64,000 bases of DNA from Vibrio sp. S17_S38 (GCF_014694375.1 NZ_JAAUWW010000002.1:186001-250000), one strand, 5' to 3'. Positions 38,184 to 48,176 are shown, numbered from the stretch's first letter. Notes: generated by a model not told the origin, from the letters alone. A program made the numbers and translations.

Positions 38184-39398
38184 TTATATCATTTTAGCTT
38201 CGGCTGATGTTTTTCTACTACTTACAATCAAAACCATCACCATAACAACCGTCATTACTAGATAAAAGATGCCTAAGTCATTTTGAGTATGCACGTAGTT
38301 TCTCACCAAGAATCCACCGCCAAAACCTGCGACACACATTTGAATCGAACCGGAAAGGGCCGAAACTGCGCCAACGCGATTTGGATGAGGTTCTAATAAT
38401 AATGACATGGATAATGGAAACGTCATGCCTTGTGCAATGGTTAAAATAGTGAAGGCTGTAATTAAATGTTCGACAGAAAGCGGGGTAACTAATAACCATA
38501 TACCTGAAATAGCCATGATCACGAAAGCGAGGCACAAGATCTGACTACTGTGGAAGTGGTTGTTCAAACGGTTGACGGAGACACTGCCTATCAATAAACC
38601 AGCCGAAGGAATGATCATAGCTTGGCCGTATTCAGATGCCGTCATCCCCAGTTCATTCTGAAAAAGAAACGGCAGAACCGAAAGCGAGACGACAGCCCCT
38701 AAATAACTGATCCAATTATAACTGGCACTGGAAATAACCTGACGATCTGTGATTAATTCAGCATAACCGCGCAGTACTTTTCTTACATTAAAACGGCTTT
38801 TGGCATAGGGAAGTGTTTCCGGCAATATACGCCAGCCGAGCATTACAATAGCCGATAAATAAATCAGTACGGCCATAAACACGCTTTGCCAGCCAAAATG
38901 AAACGCTACCCAACCACCAAATACTGGTGAGATGATAGGTAGAATCGATGCCGTGATCGATAAATAAGAGAGCGCTTTGGTGAGGTTTGCACCATCGTAA
39001 CTGTCTCGTAATACACTGCGACCTAGTACCGAAGCACTGCCCGCACCGAGCCCTTGCAATAAACGTCCCATCAATAATGCTTCAAAGTTATTGGCAAAAT
39101 ACACGCAAATTAATGTGCCGATAAGATACACGCCTTGCCCCATCAAAAATACCGGACGTCGGCCGATTGCATCGGATAACGGCCCATAAAAAAGTTGAGA
39201 TAAACCAAAAGATAGCAAGAAGAAAGTGACAATGGCTTGTACTTGCGCTTGAGAAACTGCCAGATCATGGCTAATAAGTGGTAATGATGGCAAATAAATA
39301 CTGACGCCAACCTGACCCGTAGCAATGATCATCATCGCGAGCAAAAGTGGTGTTTTTTTAAAGGCGTTGATCGCTTTAGTCGTGGTTTCTGTTTTCAT
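38184..39398 (-). CDS. Bcr/CflA-type multidrug MFS transporter
   Basis: This 404-residue protein with twelve hydrophobic segments has the Bcr/CflA marks IYLPSLPLISHDLAVSQAQVQ, FGLSQLFYGPLSDAIGRRPV and LLQGLGAGSASVLGRSVLRD. It is a proton-driven efflux pump, typically for drugs or small hydrophilic metabolites such as cysteine. It is divergent from a LysR gene 103 bases away that probably controls it. The 3' end almost touches the convergent repeat-protein gene with no terminator between. Confidence 0.9.
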   Translation of the reverse strand: MKTETTTKAINAFKKTPLLLAMMIIATGQVGVSIYLPSLPLISHDLAVSQAQVQAIVTFFLLSFGLSQLFYGPLSDAIGRRPVFLMGQGVYLIGTLICVYFANNFEALLMGRLLQGLGAGSASVLGRSVLRDSYDGANLTKALSYLSITASILPIISPVFGGWVAFHFGWQSVFMAVLIYLSAIVMLGWRILPETLPYAKSRFNVRKVLRGYAELITDRQVISSASYNWISYLGAVVSLSVLPFLFQNELGMTASEYGQAMIIPSAGLLIGSVSVNRLNNHFHSSQILCLAFVIMAISGIWLLVTPLSVEHLITAFTILTIAQGMTFPLSMSLLLEPHPNRVGAVSALSGSIQMCVAGFGGGFLVRNYVHTQNDLGIFYLVMTVVMVMVLIVSSRKTSAEAKMI

Positions 39399-39501
39399 TT
39401 AATTAGTGTACTTTGAAGAATATAAAATGATAATGCTTCTAATAGGAAAGAGATTGAGTCTATTTAGGAATTAATTGAAATGCATAACGTGGGCGGTGTA
39501 G

Positions 39502-40410
39502 ATGGATTGGATAGAATCGGTTAGAACGTATATTAAAGTTGTCGAAGAGGGCAGCTTTAATCAGGCTGCGCGGCGTTTAAATACGACCAGTTCGGCGGTG
39601 AGTAAGCGTATTCACTTTTTGGAACAACGTATTGGTGTGCAATTATTAAAGCGAACTACTCGATCTATTAGCCAGACTGAAGCGGGCGCAATGTTTTATC
39701 AGCGCGGTAAAACACAATTAGAGCAATGGCAGTCTTTAGTCGATGAAACTCGCTCAATTAACCAAGCACCAACGGGATTGTTGCGAGTGGGTACAACTCT
39801 GGCGCTTGGTTCTAAATTTTTTATGCGTTATGTGGATGATTTTTTGCGTCAATATCCGCAAATTAAAGTGCAGCTTATTACCACCATGCCCGGACAGTTG
39901 CCTGAATTAAGTTTTGATATTTTTATTGGGCGGGAAATTGAAAATCTCGATACCTTAAGTTTTCGGGCAGCGCCTCTGGTGGATTATCAGTCGGGCTTTT
40001 ACGCTTCACCACTTTATTTGAAAGAACACGGAGAGCCGCAGAATATTGATGAACTGTCTCATTACAATATGCTGATTTGGGGTGAGAAGGTAGAAAGAGA
40101 AGTTAGGTTATCAGTGGAAGGACAACGTTCTAAAAAAGTGCGTTTAACTGGGAATTTTTCTACCACCAATCCTGAAGCGTTATTTCACAGTGCTAAGCGA
40201 GGAATGGGGATTATTCTTTCTAACCAAGTGATGTTGCAAGAAGAAATTCAACGCGGTGAGTTAGTTCGTATTTTGCCTAATGTAACTTCGGAACATACTC
40301 GAGTATATGCGTATTACCCAAAACTAGATTATGAGCATACTCGTACTCAGTTGTTTGTTGATTATTTAAAACAGCGCTTAAAAAGTGAAAAAGATGTGTT
40401 AGTGGTTTAA
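39502..40410 (+). CDS. LysR-family transcriptional regulator
   Basis: This 302-residue protein has the N-terminal LysR helix-turn-helix (GSFNQAARRLNTTSSAVSKRIHFLEQRIGVQLLKRTTRSISQTEAG) and a periplasmic-binding-like effector domain (about 90-295; LLRVGTTLALGSKFFMRYVDDFLRQYPQIKVQL). It belongs to the group that usually acts locally. Its divergent position makes the Bcr-type pump gene its likely target. Effector unknown. Confidence 0.9.
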   Translation: MDWIESVRTYIKVVEEGSFNQAARRLNTTSSAVSKRIHFLEQRIGVQLLKRTTRSISQTEAGAMFYQRGKTQLEQWQSLVDETRSINQAPTGLLRVGTTLALGSKFFMRYVDDFLRQYPQIKVQLITTMPGQLPELSFDIFIGREIENLDTLSFRAAPLVDYQSGFYASPLYLKEHGEPQNIDELSHYNMLIWGEKVEREVRLSVEGQRSKKVRLTGNFSTTNPEALFHSAKRGMGIILSNQVMLQEEIQRGELVRILPNVTSEHTRVYAYYPKLDYEHTRTQLFVDYLKQRLKSEKDVLVV

Positions 40411-40434
40411 ACCGAGAGTTTTTTAGCTCTCGGT
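40411..40434. terminator. Hairpin between the LysR gene and yjjG
   Basis: ACCGAGAG / CTCTCGGT form an 8-bp perfect stem with a T-rich 8-base loop directly after the LysR stop. The T-tract after it is weak, so efficiency is uncertain. Confidence 0.5.
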
Positions 40435-40488
40435 CATTGATTTATCTTTATCGGTACGGTTTTTAGATCGTTATTTAAGTTCGATGAC

Positions 40489-41163
40489 TTAAGCTTCAAG
40501 GATGGTTTGTAATTCGGTTAAAGATCCTACTGTATAATGCGGTGTGATATGTTCAACAGCATCCGCGCCGTGAGAATTCAACCAACAAGTTTCGATGCCA
40601 AAATTTAGCCCACCTAAAATATCAGAATGCAGGTTATCGCCCACCATCAGCACTCGAGATTTACATGGATTCCCGATACGCTCGAACGTGTGTTGAAAAA
40701 TCCCGTGATCGGGTTTAGCGACACCGACTTCTTCTGAAATTACCACATGCTTAATGTATTTATCCATGCCGGTGCGTTCTAAGCGAATGGCTTGCAGCTC
40801 AGTAAAACCATTGGTGATGATGCCAACTTGCGCTTTACCAGCTAAGGATTCCATTAATTCTTTAGCACCAGGAAGTAAGGTGCAAATATCGGCCATTGCT
40901 TCAAGAAAAGAAGAGTTAAGGTCTGCGGTGGTGGTATTGAGTTTTTGCGCCCAAGATTCAAAACGAGAGTGTTTTAATTGCGCCGCAGTAATGTCACCAT
41001 TTTGATAATCAATCCAAAGAGGTTTGTTCACGTTTTGGTAGGCGATAAAGTCTTGTTCGGTAAAATCCACGCCTTTACGCGAAAACATTAATTGAATCCC
41101 TTTAAATGAATCAAAGTGGAAAAGGGTTTCGTCGGCATCAAATAAAATCCAATTGTATTTCAT
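40489..41163 (-). CDS. yjjG: Pyrimidine 5'-nucleotidase YjjG (HAD family)
   Basis: This 224-residue HAD hydrolase has nucleophile motif FDADETLFHFD, motif II VGIITNGFT, a lysine in VGVAKPDHG and motif IV MVGDNLHSDILGG. The stretch VNKPLWIDYQNGDITAAQLKHSRFESWAQ is almost that of E. coli YjjG. It dephosphorylates dUMP, dTMP and UMP and protects against mutagenic pyrimidine analogues. AAGGAG precedes the ATG. Stands alone. Confidence 0.94.
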   Translation of the reverse strand: MKYNWILFDADETLFHFDSFKGIQLMFSRKGVDFTEQDFIAYQNVNKPLWIDYQNGDITAAQLKHSRFESWAQKLNTTTADLNSSFLEAMADICTLLPGAKELMESLAGKAQVGIITNGFTELQAIRLERTGMDKYIKHVVISEEVGVAKPDHGIFQHTFERIGNPCKSRVLMVGDNLHSDILGGLNFGIETCWLNSHGADAVEHITPHYTVGSLTELQTILEA

Positions 41164-41237
41164 AGTTACTCCTTATGGTGTATGGGCACAGTGTAGCGAT
41201 TTTTATTTTTGGTGGTAAGGGGGGGCTAAGAAATAGC

Positions 41238-42134
41238 TTACATCCCATGTGGTTCTATTGATTGGTGTGCAGGTTTTTTTGATGTTTTATTGCTTAAAAT
41301 AATTGAAGAGAATATTGCTAGCGCGCCTATTAGTTGGCTTGGTGTGAAAGCTTGCTGTAAAAAGATATAGCCGAGTACACAAGCGGAGACGCTGCTGAGA
41401 AAGCCTAAAAATGAAATGGAAATGGCAGGCAATTTTTCTATACCGCGAAACCATAAAAAGTAACCTACAATGGCGCCGATTATGCCTAAATAGAGGTAGC
41501 CCAATACGTTGGTGAGGCTGATGTCGTTTGGAATACCTTCGACGCTTAAGGCAACCGGAGCAAGCATCAAGCCACCAAATAATAATTGCCAGCCAGTAAA
41601 GCCTAATAAACTCATTTCTTCTGGGCGTCCCCATTTTTTGGTTAAGACCACGCCTAGTGCCATGCTTAACGTTCCCAGTAATGCGATAAAAATACCTGTT
41701 CGGTTAAGATCTGCATGGTTGTTGAGCACTAATAAACCAATGCCAGTAATGCCGATTATGCCGGCAAGAATATGTTGGGTAGTGAGTGCACTGTTGAGTA
41801 AAAATCGACTTAGGAAGATCACCATTAATGCTTGGCTTGACATCACTAACGCCGCCATTCCTCCGGGTAAATAAGTTGCGGCATAGAAAAGGCAGTAAAA
41901 GAAGAAACCGATATTGAGAAAACCTAATAATGCAATGCGCCACCACCAATGCCCTTTGGGTAAGGTTCGAGTGATCATGATTAATAGTATTCCAGCAGGA
42001 AGCGCTCGAATCAGCGCTGCCATTAATGGGCTATTGGGCGGTAGAAATTCGCTGGTTACGATATAAGTACTTCCCCAAAGAATGGGAGCCAGTGCTGTGG
42101 TGAGTAGCAGTAATAACAATCCTATTTTAGACAT
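41238..42134 (-). CDS. EamA/DMT-family exporter under MarR control
   Basis: This protein of about 298 residues has ten hydrophobic segments and two EamA repeats (TALAPILWGSTYIVTSEFLPP and GVVLTKKWGRPEEMSLLGF..). The frame extends upstream to 42314, but the 60 extra residues are hydrophilic and would run through the operator. AAGGAAA stands just before the ATG at 42134, which I take as the start. Substrate unknown. It is divergent from a MarR gene across a perfect 17-bp inverted repeat. Confidence 0.87.
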   Translation of the reverse strand: MSKIGLLLLLLTTALAPILWGSTYIVTSEFLPPNSPLMAALIRALPAGILLIMITRTLPKGHWWWRIALLGFLNIGFFFYCLFYAATYLPGGMAALVMSSQALMVIFLSRFLLNSALTTQHILAGIIGITGIGLLVLNNHADLNRTGIFIALLGTLSMALGVVLTKKWGRPEEMSLLGFTGWQLLFGGLMLAPVALSVEGIPNDISLTNVLGYLYLGIIGAIVGYFLWFRGIEKLPAISISFLGFLSSVSACVLGYIFLQQAFTPSQLIGALAIFSSIILSNKTSKKPAHQSIEPHGM

Positions 42135-42178
42135 TATCGTTTCCTTCAATATTCCATCTCTAATGCGTAGAGAATAAC

Positions 42179-42220
42179 CTTTAATGAAAGTATCTCTTAA
42201 AAAAGATACTTTCATTAAAG
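42179..42220. promoter_or_regulatory. Perfect 17-bp inverted repeat, probable MarR operator
   Basis: CTTTAATGAAAGTATCT (42179-42195) and its exact complement (42204-42220) flank 8 bases between the EamA and MarR genes. A degenerate second site, AAGTATCT..AAAGTTACTT, follows at about 42244-42267, near the MarR start. Confidence 0.7.
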
Positions 42221-42281
42221 TAATGGATATTATAATTTTTATCAAGTATCTTTTTTGAAAGTTACTTTTGAGGTTTAAATA

Positions 42282-42752
42282 ATGAAAGATTCGGTCGATA
42301 CTATTTTGCTGCAATGGTTACAAGCTCGCCCTGACCTTGATTGCTCAAGCATGGGCGTGGTTGGTCGTGTTCGACGCACTAGTGAGCAATGGAAAAAAAA
42401 TATGGAGAGTGTGTTTAAGATCCATCAATTGAGTTCAATTGAGTTTGATATTCTTGCTACCTTACGACGTAGCCAAACGCCATTGACGCCAACAGAACTT
42501 TATCAAACACTGATGTTGTCATCGGGTGTGATGAGCACTCGTATTGAATCTTTAGTTCAAAGAGGTTTATTGCAGCGTCTTGCAAGTGAAGAAGATCGAC
42601 GCAGTTGCCGAGTGGAGTTAACTGAAGAGGGGATGGTTTTAATTGATCTTGTTGTCGTTGAGCATATCCAGAATATGGAAAACATGTTGTCACCATTAAA
42701 TCATGAAGAACGAGATCAACTGGCTGAGTTATTGAAAAAATTATCTCAATAA
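42282..42752 (+). CDS. MarR-family transcriptional regulator
   Basis: This 156-residue winged-helix protein has recognition region LTPTELYQTLMLSSGVMSTRIESLVQRGLL and wing RLASEEDRRSCRVELTEEG, the MarR hallmark. It probably represses the divergent EamA exporter gene and itself by binding the long inverted repeat between them, and is released by a small effector. It ends in a strong hairpin terminator. Confidence 0.92.
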   Translation: MKDSVDTILLQWLQARPDLDCSSMGVVGRVRRTSEQWKKNMESVFKIHQLSSIEFDILATLRRSQTPLTPTELYQTLMLSSGVMSTRIESLVQRGLLQRLASEEDRRSCRVELTEEGMVLIDLVVVEHIQNMENMLSPLNHEERDQLAELLKKLSQ

Positions 42753-42792
42753 AAATGGCGATATCATTTGTTAATGACATCACCATTTTTTA
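42751..42792. terminator. Bidirectional terminator between convergent MarR genes
   Basis: AAAAATGGCGATATCATT pairs with AATGACATCACCATTTTT (two G-U pairs) around a TGTT loop, with A's before and T's after. Confidence 0.85.
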
Positions 42793-42828
42793 TATAGAAG
42801 TGAAGATAAGTAGATCGCTATAGCGGTA

Positions 42829-43323
42829 TTAATTACTCGGTGTATCAGCAGGATAATGCGTAATATTACCGACTTCAAGCAATGGCGCGACATCTAAGTG
42901 TTCAGCATTCATCATCGATGAAATACGTTGCACAGAGGAAACGAGCAAAGATTGCTCCCAAACGTCCAAACTTTGAAAACGATCAATAAAGTGATCTTGC
43001 AAAGGAAGAGGCGCTTTTTCCAGTAAAATTGCACCTTCCTCGGTTAGATAGGCGTGTACCTTTCGTTTATCTAATTGGCTGCGTTTACGCTCAACTAATC
43101 CACGTTTTTCGATACGATCAATAATGGTCGTTGCAGTTGCTTGACTCATATTGGTGTTCTTTGAGATCTGTCTAATGGTGACTTCACCACAATCACGAAT
43201 TGAGCGCATCAAAAGTAGTTGTGGTCCGGTCAACCCTAATTCTTTATTGAGCTTTCTGGAATGTAGATCCACGGCGCGGATGATCTGGCGAATTGCTACC
43301 AGAACTTCTTCATGTTTGTTCAT
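42829..43323 (-). CDS. cosR: CosR/EctR-like MarR regulator of compatible-solute genes
   Basis: This 164-residue MarR protein begins MNKHEEVLVAIRQIIRAVDLHSRKLNKELGLTGPQLLLMRSI. It has NMSQATATTIIDRIEKRGLVERKRS and LLVSSVQRISSMMNAEHLDVAPLLEVG. It closely recalls vibrio CosR, which controls ectoine, betaine and BCCT/ProU genes in answer to salinity. Position supports this: the proVWX operon lies just upstream on the same strand. The symbol rests on recollection of the family, not a search. Confidence 0.75.
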   Translation of the reverse strand: MNKHEEVLVAIRQIIRAVDLHSRKLNKELGLTGPQLLLMRSIRDCGEVTIRQISKNTNMSQATATTIIDRIEKRGLVERKRSQLDKRKVHAYLTEEGAILLEKAPLPLQDHFIDRFQSLDVWEQSLLVSSVQRISSMMNAEHLDVAPLLEVGNITHYPADTPSN

Positions 43324-43392
43324 GTGATGTCCTTCTAGTTAGGAGGAGGAAAGTACCTTATCTATCGTTATTCGAAAAGGAAAATCTGCGAA

Positions 43393-43443
43393 TTGTTATA
43401 ATCTACCAGTTGTTATAATTTATCAGTCGCTATAAAGCGACTG
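43393..43443. repeat. 17-bp tandem repeats in the cosR upstream region
   Basis: TTGTTATAATCTACCAG (43393-43409) is followed directly by TTGTTATAATTTATCAG (43410-43426), with a poorer third unit TCGCTATAAAGCGACTG (43427-43443). The first two differ at two positions. They lie 70-120 bases before cosR. Confidence 0.7.
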
Positions 43444-43535
43444 CTTGAGAGTTACTACCTTGGCATCTTCATTTTTTATGCAAACACCAAGGTGGTTTAA
43501 CTGTAGTTACTTATAGTAAGTGAATAAATGGAATA

Positions 43536-44546
43536 TTATTGAGCTACGGCTTTCGCTTGAGCTATCCATGAATCAAATGTCTTTTGGTGTGCTTTGATCC
43601 AACCGTCAGCATGAGCCTCAATATCTTTGGGCTTATTTTGGCCTTTTCTCATCATGAGATTTTCTTGGCTAATATCGTTCACACTGAGTTTCATAATGGC
43701 GAACAATTTTGCTGCCGCTGGATTTTCTTGTGCAAATTTTTTGTTGGCGACAATACGCATGCTATTCACCTGGAAACCGTAATTTTTACCATTGGGTAGT
43801 TCAGTATTTTGCGGTAAGCCTTTTGGCATGGATGAGAATGGCACTTGTAACCACACCACATCTTTGCCTGGAACTAATACGCCACTTACCCAATACGGAA
43901 CCCAACCATAATAAAGAATAGGTTCACCATTGTGATAACGAGCAATGGTATCAGCAATTAATGCTGAATAACTGCCTTGCTGGTGTGTCACAGTATTTTG
44001 TAAACCATAAGCTTTAAGGTGATTGTTGATGATGCTTTCCGTTGTCCAGCCTGGTTCGCTACCAGTTAGATCAGCTTTACCATCGCCATTTGAATCAAAT
44101 AACTTAGCTAATTTAGGATCTTTTAATTGGCCAAGATTGGTTATGTGATACTTATCGGCGGTTTTTTTATCAATCAAATAACCTTGTGCGGCATTCGTGA
44201 CATAGTTACCTTTTCGGTAGAATTTATCATCTCCTCCCGCGAGTTCGTATTTGTCTTTCTGTTGTGGATCCCAGTTAACGGCTAAATAGGTAGCATCACC
44301 ATTTGCAATTGAAGTAAATGCGACATTGTAATCGACTTCTTTGCTTGATTTAACGGTGTAACCGAGTGCTTCCATTGCTTTGTTTACAATAAGTGTCTGA
44401 AAGGTTTCTTCTGCAATGGTGGATTGAACTGGCTGAACGGTAATTCCCTTACCTGGCAGTTCTTGTGCGGTTGTCAAAAATGAAGTACTCAATAAGACAC
44501 TTGAAAATAGTAAACGAGTAAAAACTTTCTTCCGTGGGGCGTTCAT
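43536..44546 (-). CDS. Second glycine betaine/proline-binding protein, ProX paralogue
   Basis: This 336-residue periplasmic binding protein has a Sec signal ([19 protein letters not shown]). It aligns throughout with the adjacent Pro[53 protein letters not shown] and [11 protein letters not shown]. The three tryptophans of the betaine box appear kept. The cysteine pair of ProX (GCNPGWGC) is replaced here (GSEPGWTT), so the disulfide is gone, and residues beside the third Trp differ. It is separated from proX by a terminator, so it may be expressed separately or at a lower level. It may bind a different solute (inference). Confidence 0.88.
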   Translation of the reverse strand: MNAPRKKVFTRLLFSSVLLSTSFLTTAQELPGKGITVQPVQSTIAEETFQTLIVNKAMEALGYTVKSSKEVDYNVAFTSIANGDATYLAVNWDPQQKDKYELAGGDDKFYRKGNYVTNAAQGYLIDKKTADKYHITNLGQLKDPKLAKLFDSNGDGKADLTGSEPGWTTESIINNHLKAYGLQNTVTHQQGSYSALIADTIARYHNGEPILYYGWVPYWVSGVLVPGKDVVWLQVPFSSMPKGLPQNTELPNGKNYGFQVNSMRIVANKKFAQENPAAAKLFAIMKLSVNDISQENLMMRKGQNKPKDIEAHADGWIKAHQKTFDSWIAQAKAVAQ

Positions 44547-44648
44547 AGTTTATTTTTCTCTTTTATTAATGGTGTACTGAAAGGCATTGTGAGTGGTTTT
44601 AGTCATCACTGAATGATGTCGCTTGGTTTTATGGTAAATACAGAAAAA

Positions 44649-44680
44649 GAAAAGCTGCCAAAAAATGCTTGGCAGCTTTC
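44649..44680 (-). terminator. Terminator between the two proX genes
   Basis: AAAGCTGCCAA / TTGGCAGCTTT form an 11-bp perfect stem with a 7-base loop. On the minus strand TTCTTTTTC follows. It ends proVWX after the first proX. Confidence 0.75.
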
Positions 44681-44726
44681 TGTAGAGCTAACTGCTTTTA
44701 CGTTGAGTTAACAAGTTAACTTCAGC

Positions 44727-45755
44727 TTATTTAGCCGCTGCTTTCGCTTGTGCAATCCAAGCATCAAATTGTTTTTGGTGTGCTTTGATCCAACCGTTAG
44801 CGTGAGCTTCGATATCAGCAGGTTTGTTTTGACCTTTTTGCATCATCAAGTTTTCGGCACTGACATCGTTAATGTTCAGTTTCATGATGGCGAAAAGTTT
44901 TGCTGCGGCTGGGTTTGCTTCAGCAAATTTCTTATTGGCAACAATACGCATGCTGTTCATTTGGAAGCCATAGTTTTTACCATTTGGAAGTGTGGTATCA
45001 ATATCACTACGATCGCCTGGTAATGATGAATGTGGAACTTCTAACCAAACTACATCTTTCCCTGGAACTAGCACACCACTTACCCAATATGGCGTCCATG
45101 TGTAATACAGAATGGATTCACCATTTTTATAACGAGCAATAGTATCGGCAATAATCGCGGCATAGTTACCTTGGTTATTATCAATAGTGGCTTCTAAACC
45201 AAAATCTTTCATTTGATGGTTCACAACCGCTTCACAACCCCAACCAGGATTACAACCCGTTAAGTCTGCTTTACCGTTATCGTTGGTATCAAACAACTTG
45301 GCTATTTTAGGATTTTTTAGCTGCTCAATGTTGGTGATGTGATATTTATCGGCGGTTTTCTTATCAATCAAATAACCCTGCGCCGCACCTGTGATGTATT
45401 GGCCTTTACGATAGTATTTGTCATCGCCGCCGGCCTGCTCATACTTGTCTTTATGAAGAGGATCCCAGTTAACGGCTAGATAGGTCGCATCGCCATTGGC
45501 AATTGACGTGTAACCTACGTTGTAATCGACTTCTTTGGTCGGCTCTACCGTGTAGCCAAGAGATTCCATTGCCTTATTTACGATAAGCGTTTGGAAAGTT
45601 TCTTCGGCAACGGTTGATTGAATTGGTTGAACGGTAATACCTTTACCCGGTAAGTTTTCTGCGTAAGTGGCGGCAGTAAAGGTAAGCACACTGGCAAATA
45701 ATGCACCAGTAATGGCTTTTGTCGTTCGTGTTTTTGTCATCCATGTCGTTTTCAT
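44727..45755 (-). CDS. proX: Glycine betaine/proline ABC transporter, substrate-binding protein ProX
   Basis: This 342-residue periplasmic protein has a Sec signal ending [42 protein letters not shown] with the conserved cysteine pair, [11 protein letters not shown], and [15 protein letters not shown] match E. coli ProX closely, including the three box tryptophans. It delivers glycine betaine or proline betaine to ProW/ProV. It is third in the proV-proW-proX operon. Confidence 0.95.
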   Translation of the reverse strand: MKTTWMTKTRTTKAITGALFASVLTFTAATYAENLPGKGITVQPIQSTVAEETFQTLIVNKAMESLGYTVEPTKEVDYNVGYTSIANGDATYLAVNWDPLHKDKYEQAGGDDKYYRKGQYITGAAQGYLIDKKTADKYHITNIEQLKNPKIAKLFDTNDNGKADLTGCNPGWGCEAVVNHQMKDFGLEATIDNNQGNYAAIIADTIARYKNGESILYYTWTPYWVSGVLVPGKDVVWLEVPHSSLPGDRSDIDTTLPNGKNYGFQMNSMRIVANKKFAEANPAAAKLFAIMKLNINDVSAENLMMQKGQNKPADIEAHANGWIKAHQKQFDAWIAQAKAAAK

Positions 45756-45804
45756 ATTTTCTCCTAGTTAACTTGTTTACACTTTGTATGTAGGTTCATT
45801 TTTA

Positions 45805-46908
45805 TTATGAAGATGTCGAAGTGTTTTTAGTTGTTAGCTTGTATATCAAAGAAACTGGACCAGTTTCATACCAGCGAGTTTTCTTATCTCGGGCGGCAAC
45901 ACCGATGGTTTGAGTTAAGCGATCAAGCAAGATAGCTAAGATAACGATGCCTAAACCACCAACTGCTGCAAGACCCATATCTAATCGACCAATACCGCGT
46001 AATACCATTTGACCTAGACCGCCAACGGCAATCATTGAGGCGATTACTACCATTGAAAGTGACAACATTAAGGTTTGGTTTACACCTGCCATTATCGTTG
46101 GTGTTGCTAGCGGTAATTGAATTCGATACAACATTTGTTTCGGACTTGCACCAAATGAATGACCTGCCTCGATAAGCTCTTCTGGTACTTGTTGAATACC
46201 TAAAATAGTTAAGCGGACAATGGGCGGTAAGGCGAAAATAATCGTCACCACAACACCAGGCACGTTACCGATACCAAACAACATGACGATTGGCACTAAG
46301 TACACAAAAGCCGGTGTGGTTTGCATCGCATCGAGTATGGGGCGAATTATTTTGCCTGCGGTTTCACTTCTGGCGAGCCAAATCCCCATAGGTAACCCAA
46401 TAAGCAGACAGAAAAAGACCGAGGTAAGCACTAAGGCCAATGTCACCATCGCTTCTGACCACGCCCCAATTAAGCCAATTACGGCTAAAGAAAGTAAGGT
46501 CGAAATCCCCATTTTTCTTCCAGCTAACTGCCATGCAATTAAGGTTAAAATTGCAATCATGATCATCGAAGGCGTTGATACCAAAGCCGTTTGAAATGAC
46601 GTTAAAATAAAATCAATTGGCACACGAATAGCTTGGAAGATTGGGCGTCCATGCATAACCAGCCAGTTCAATGAGGTTTCTACCCAGTGATCAAAAGGGA
46701 TCACCGCATCTTTAAATGGATGAGACCAGTCAATACTTTGCTGAACATGTTCTGTTGGCGCATTGCTTAACCAAGACGTTGTGCTTTCAGCCGAGCTTGC
46801 GGTAGACCAAGGATCTGAGTTACTCGCAGTATCAACCGCAGTGCTGGCCCAAGGATCGGCTGCCGTTGCCTGGCTAACCGTTTCTGTAATAGTAGTTTCG
46901 GTTGTCAT
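45805..46908 (-). CDS. proW: Glycine betaine/proline ABC transporter permease ProW
   Basis: This 367-residue protein has a long polar Ser/Thr/Asp/Trp-rich cytoplasmic-side N-terminus (about 1-95) as in E. coli ProW. A hydrophobic permease domain follows with [28 protein letters not shown] and the EAA loop [24 protein letters not shown]. It forms the membrane channel of ProU. It starts five bases after the proV stop. Confidence 0.95.
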   Translation of the reverse strand: MTTETTITETVSQATAADPWASTAVDTASNSDPWSTASSAESTTSWLSNAPTEHVQQSIDWSHPFKDAVIPFDHWVETSLNWLVMHGRPIFQAIRVPIDFILTSFQTALVSTPSMIMIAILTLIAWQLAGRKMGISTLLSLAVIGLIGAWSEAMVTLALVLTSVFFCLLIGLPMGIWLARSETAGKIIRPILDAMQTTPAFVYLVPIVMLFGIGNVPGVVVTIIFALPPIVRLTILGIQQVPEELIEAGHSFGASPKQMLYRIQLPLATPTIMAGVNQTLMLSLSMVVIASMIAVGGLGQMVLRGIGRLDMGLAAVGGLGIVILAILLDRLTQTIGVAARDKKTRWYETGPVSLIYKLTTKNTSTSS

Positions 46909-46913
46909 AATAA

Positions 46914-48101
46914 TTACTCTCTATCTAATGTTTGTAGTAGGCGCGTTTTGGTTATTACGCCATGATATTGACCTTTTTCATCCACAACAGGGACGGCATA
47001 AGGGACATCTGCTACTTTACTGATTAGCTCGCTGACGGGAGTGTCTGCATCCAAAGAGAGGGTATCTTTGAGCAATGCAGAGCTTAAAGTCCTTCCTTCT
47101 TTTTTGGCGAGGGTTAGAGAGTCGATAGAGACAATACCTGCATAGATATTGGCTTTGTCGGTGACGATACCGTAGTCACGATCGTGATCCGATAAAATTT
47201 GTAGTGCAGCCGCTGGGCCGTCGGTTTCACCTTTTTTGAAGACTGCAGCAGGTTTTTTACGTGCAATATCTTTGGCTGAGTAAACCGATGCTACGTTTAC
47301 ACCACTAAAGAATGATTCAACATAATCATTGGCTGGGTTTTGTAATATTTCATCCGGCGTACCGACTTGAACCACTACGCCATCTTGCATAATGGCGATT
47401 CGGTCACCAATTCGCATTGCTTCATCTAAATCATGAGAGATGAAAACAATCGTGCGTCGATCATCACTTTGTAGGCGAATTAACTCATCTTGCATTTCGG
47501 TTCGAATTAATGGATCGAGCGCAGAAAATGCTTCATCCATTAACAGAATATCTGGGTCGGTTGCGAGTGCACGGGCAAGGCCCACACGTTGCTTCATCCC
47601 GCCGGATAATTCATCAGGATATGATTCACATTGATTTTCAAGCCCGACTCGAGCTAATGCTTTACGCGCCGCATCATTACGTTTGTCCAACTCAACGCCT
47701 GATAATTCAAGGCCAAATGCAGCGTTTTCGATAACACTCATATGTGGCATTAAGGCGAAGTTTTGGAAAACCATACTGATATTGTTACGACGAACAGTGC
47801 GCAGTTCTTGATCGGAGATAACCGCAATATCTTTACCATTTAAATAAACATGGCCTTGGGTTGGTTCAATTAAGCGGTTTAATAAGCGGACTAAGGTTGA
47901 TTTTCCTGAGCCAGATAGCCCCATGATAACGAAAATCTCACCTTCATTGATGGAAAGGGAAACATCTTTAACACCAACAGTTAAGCCGGTTTTGTCAAAA
48001 ATTTGGTCTTTATCGAGACCTTGTTCTAATAACTTAAATGCCTCATCAGGGGATTCTCCGAATACCTTGTAGAGATTTTTTACTTCTAATTTAGTTGTCA
48101 T
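46914..48101 (-). CDS. proV: Glycine betaine/proline ABC transporter ATPase ProV
   Basis: This 395-residue ATPase has Walker [11 protein letters not shown]-loop [10 protein letters not shown], signature [16 protein letters not shown], Walker [13 protein letters not shown] and switch His in [11 protein letters not shown]-terminal pair of CBS domains (about 280-395) is typical of ProV and senses ionic strength. It is first gene of proVWX. It has an AT-rich upstream region with inverted repeats, fitting osmotic control. Confidence 0.96.
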   Translation of the reverse strand: MTTKLEVKNLYKVFGESPDEAFKLLEQGLDKDQIFDKTGLTVGVKDVSLSINEGEIFVIMGLSGSGKSTLVRLLNRLIEPTQGHVYLNGKDIAVISDQELRTVRRNNISMVFQNFALMPHMSVIENAAFGLELSGVELDKRNDAARKALARVGLENQCESYPDELSGGMKQRVGLARALATDPDILLMDEAFSALDPLIRTEMQDELIRLQSDDRRTIVFISHDLDEAMRIGDRIAIMQDGVVVQVGTPDEILQNPANDYVESFFSGVNVASVYSAKDIARKKPAAVFKKGETDGPAAALQILSDHDRDYGIVTDKANIYAGIVSIDSLTLAKKEGRTLSSALLKDTLSLDADTPVSELISKVADVPYAVPVVDEKGQYHGVITKTRLLQTLDRE

Positions 48102-48125
48102 GTTTTATTGCATCCTTGACTAAAT

Positions 48126-48176
48126 TTTACAAAAATCGGAACGTCATGATTTTGTAAATTGTTTAGTACACTAACT
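48126..48176. promoter_or_regulatory. Inverted repeats upstream of proV
   Basis: TTTACAAAA (48126-48134) faces TTTTGTAAA (48150-48158), a perfect 9-bp pair, and TTAGT-AC-ACTAA follows at about 48163-48174. They lie 25-75 bases before proV and could be operators for an osmotic regulator such as CosR (inference). Confidence 0.4.

Noticed and set aside
42135..42314. 60-residue N-terminal extension of the EamA protein
   Set aside because: It runs through the perfect inverted repeat, is hydrophilic, and a good ribosome site stands before the ATG at 42134.
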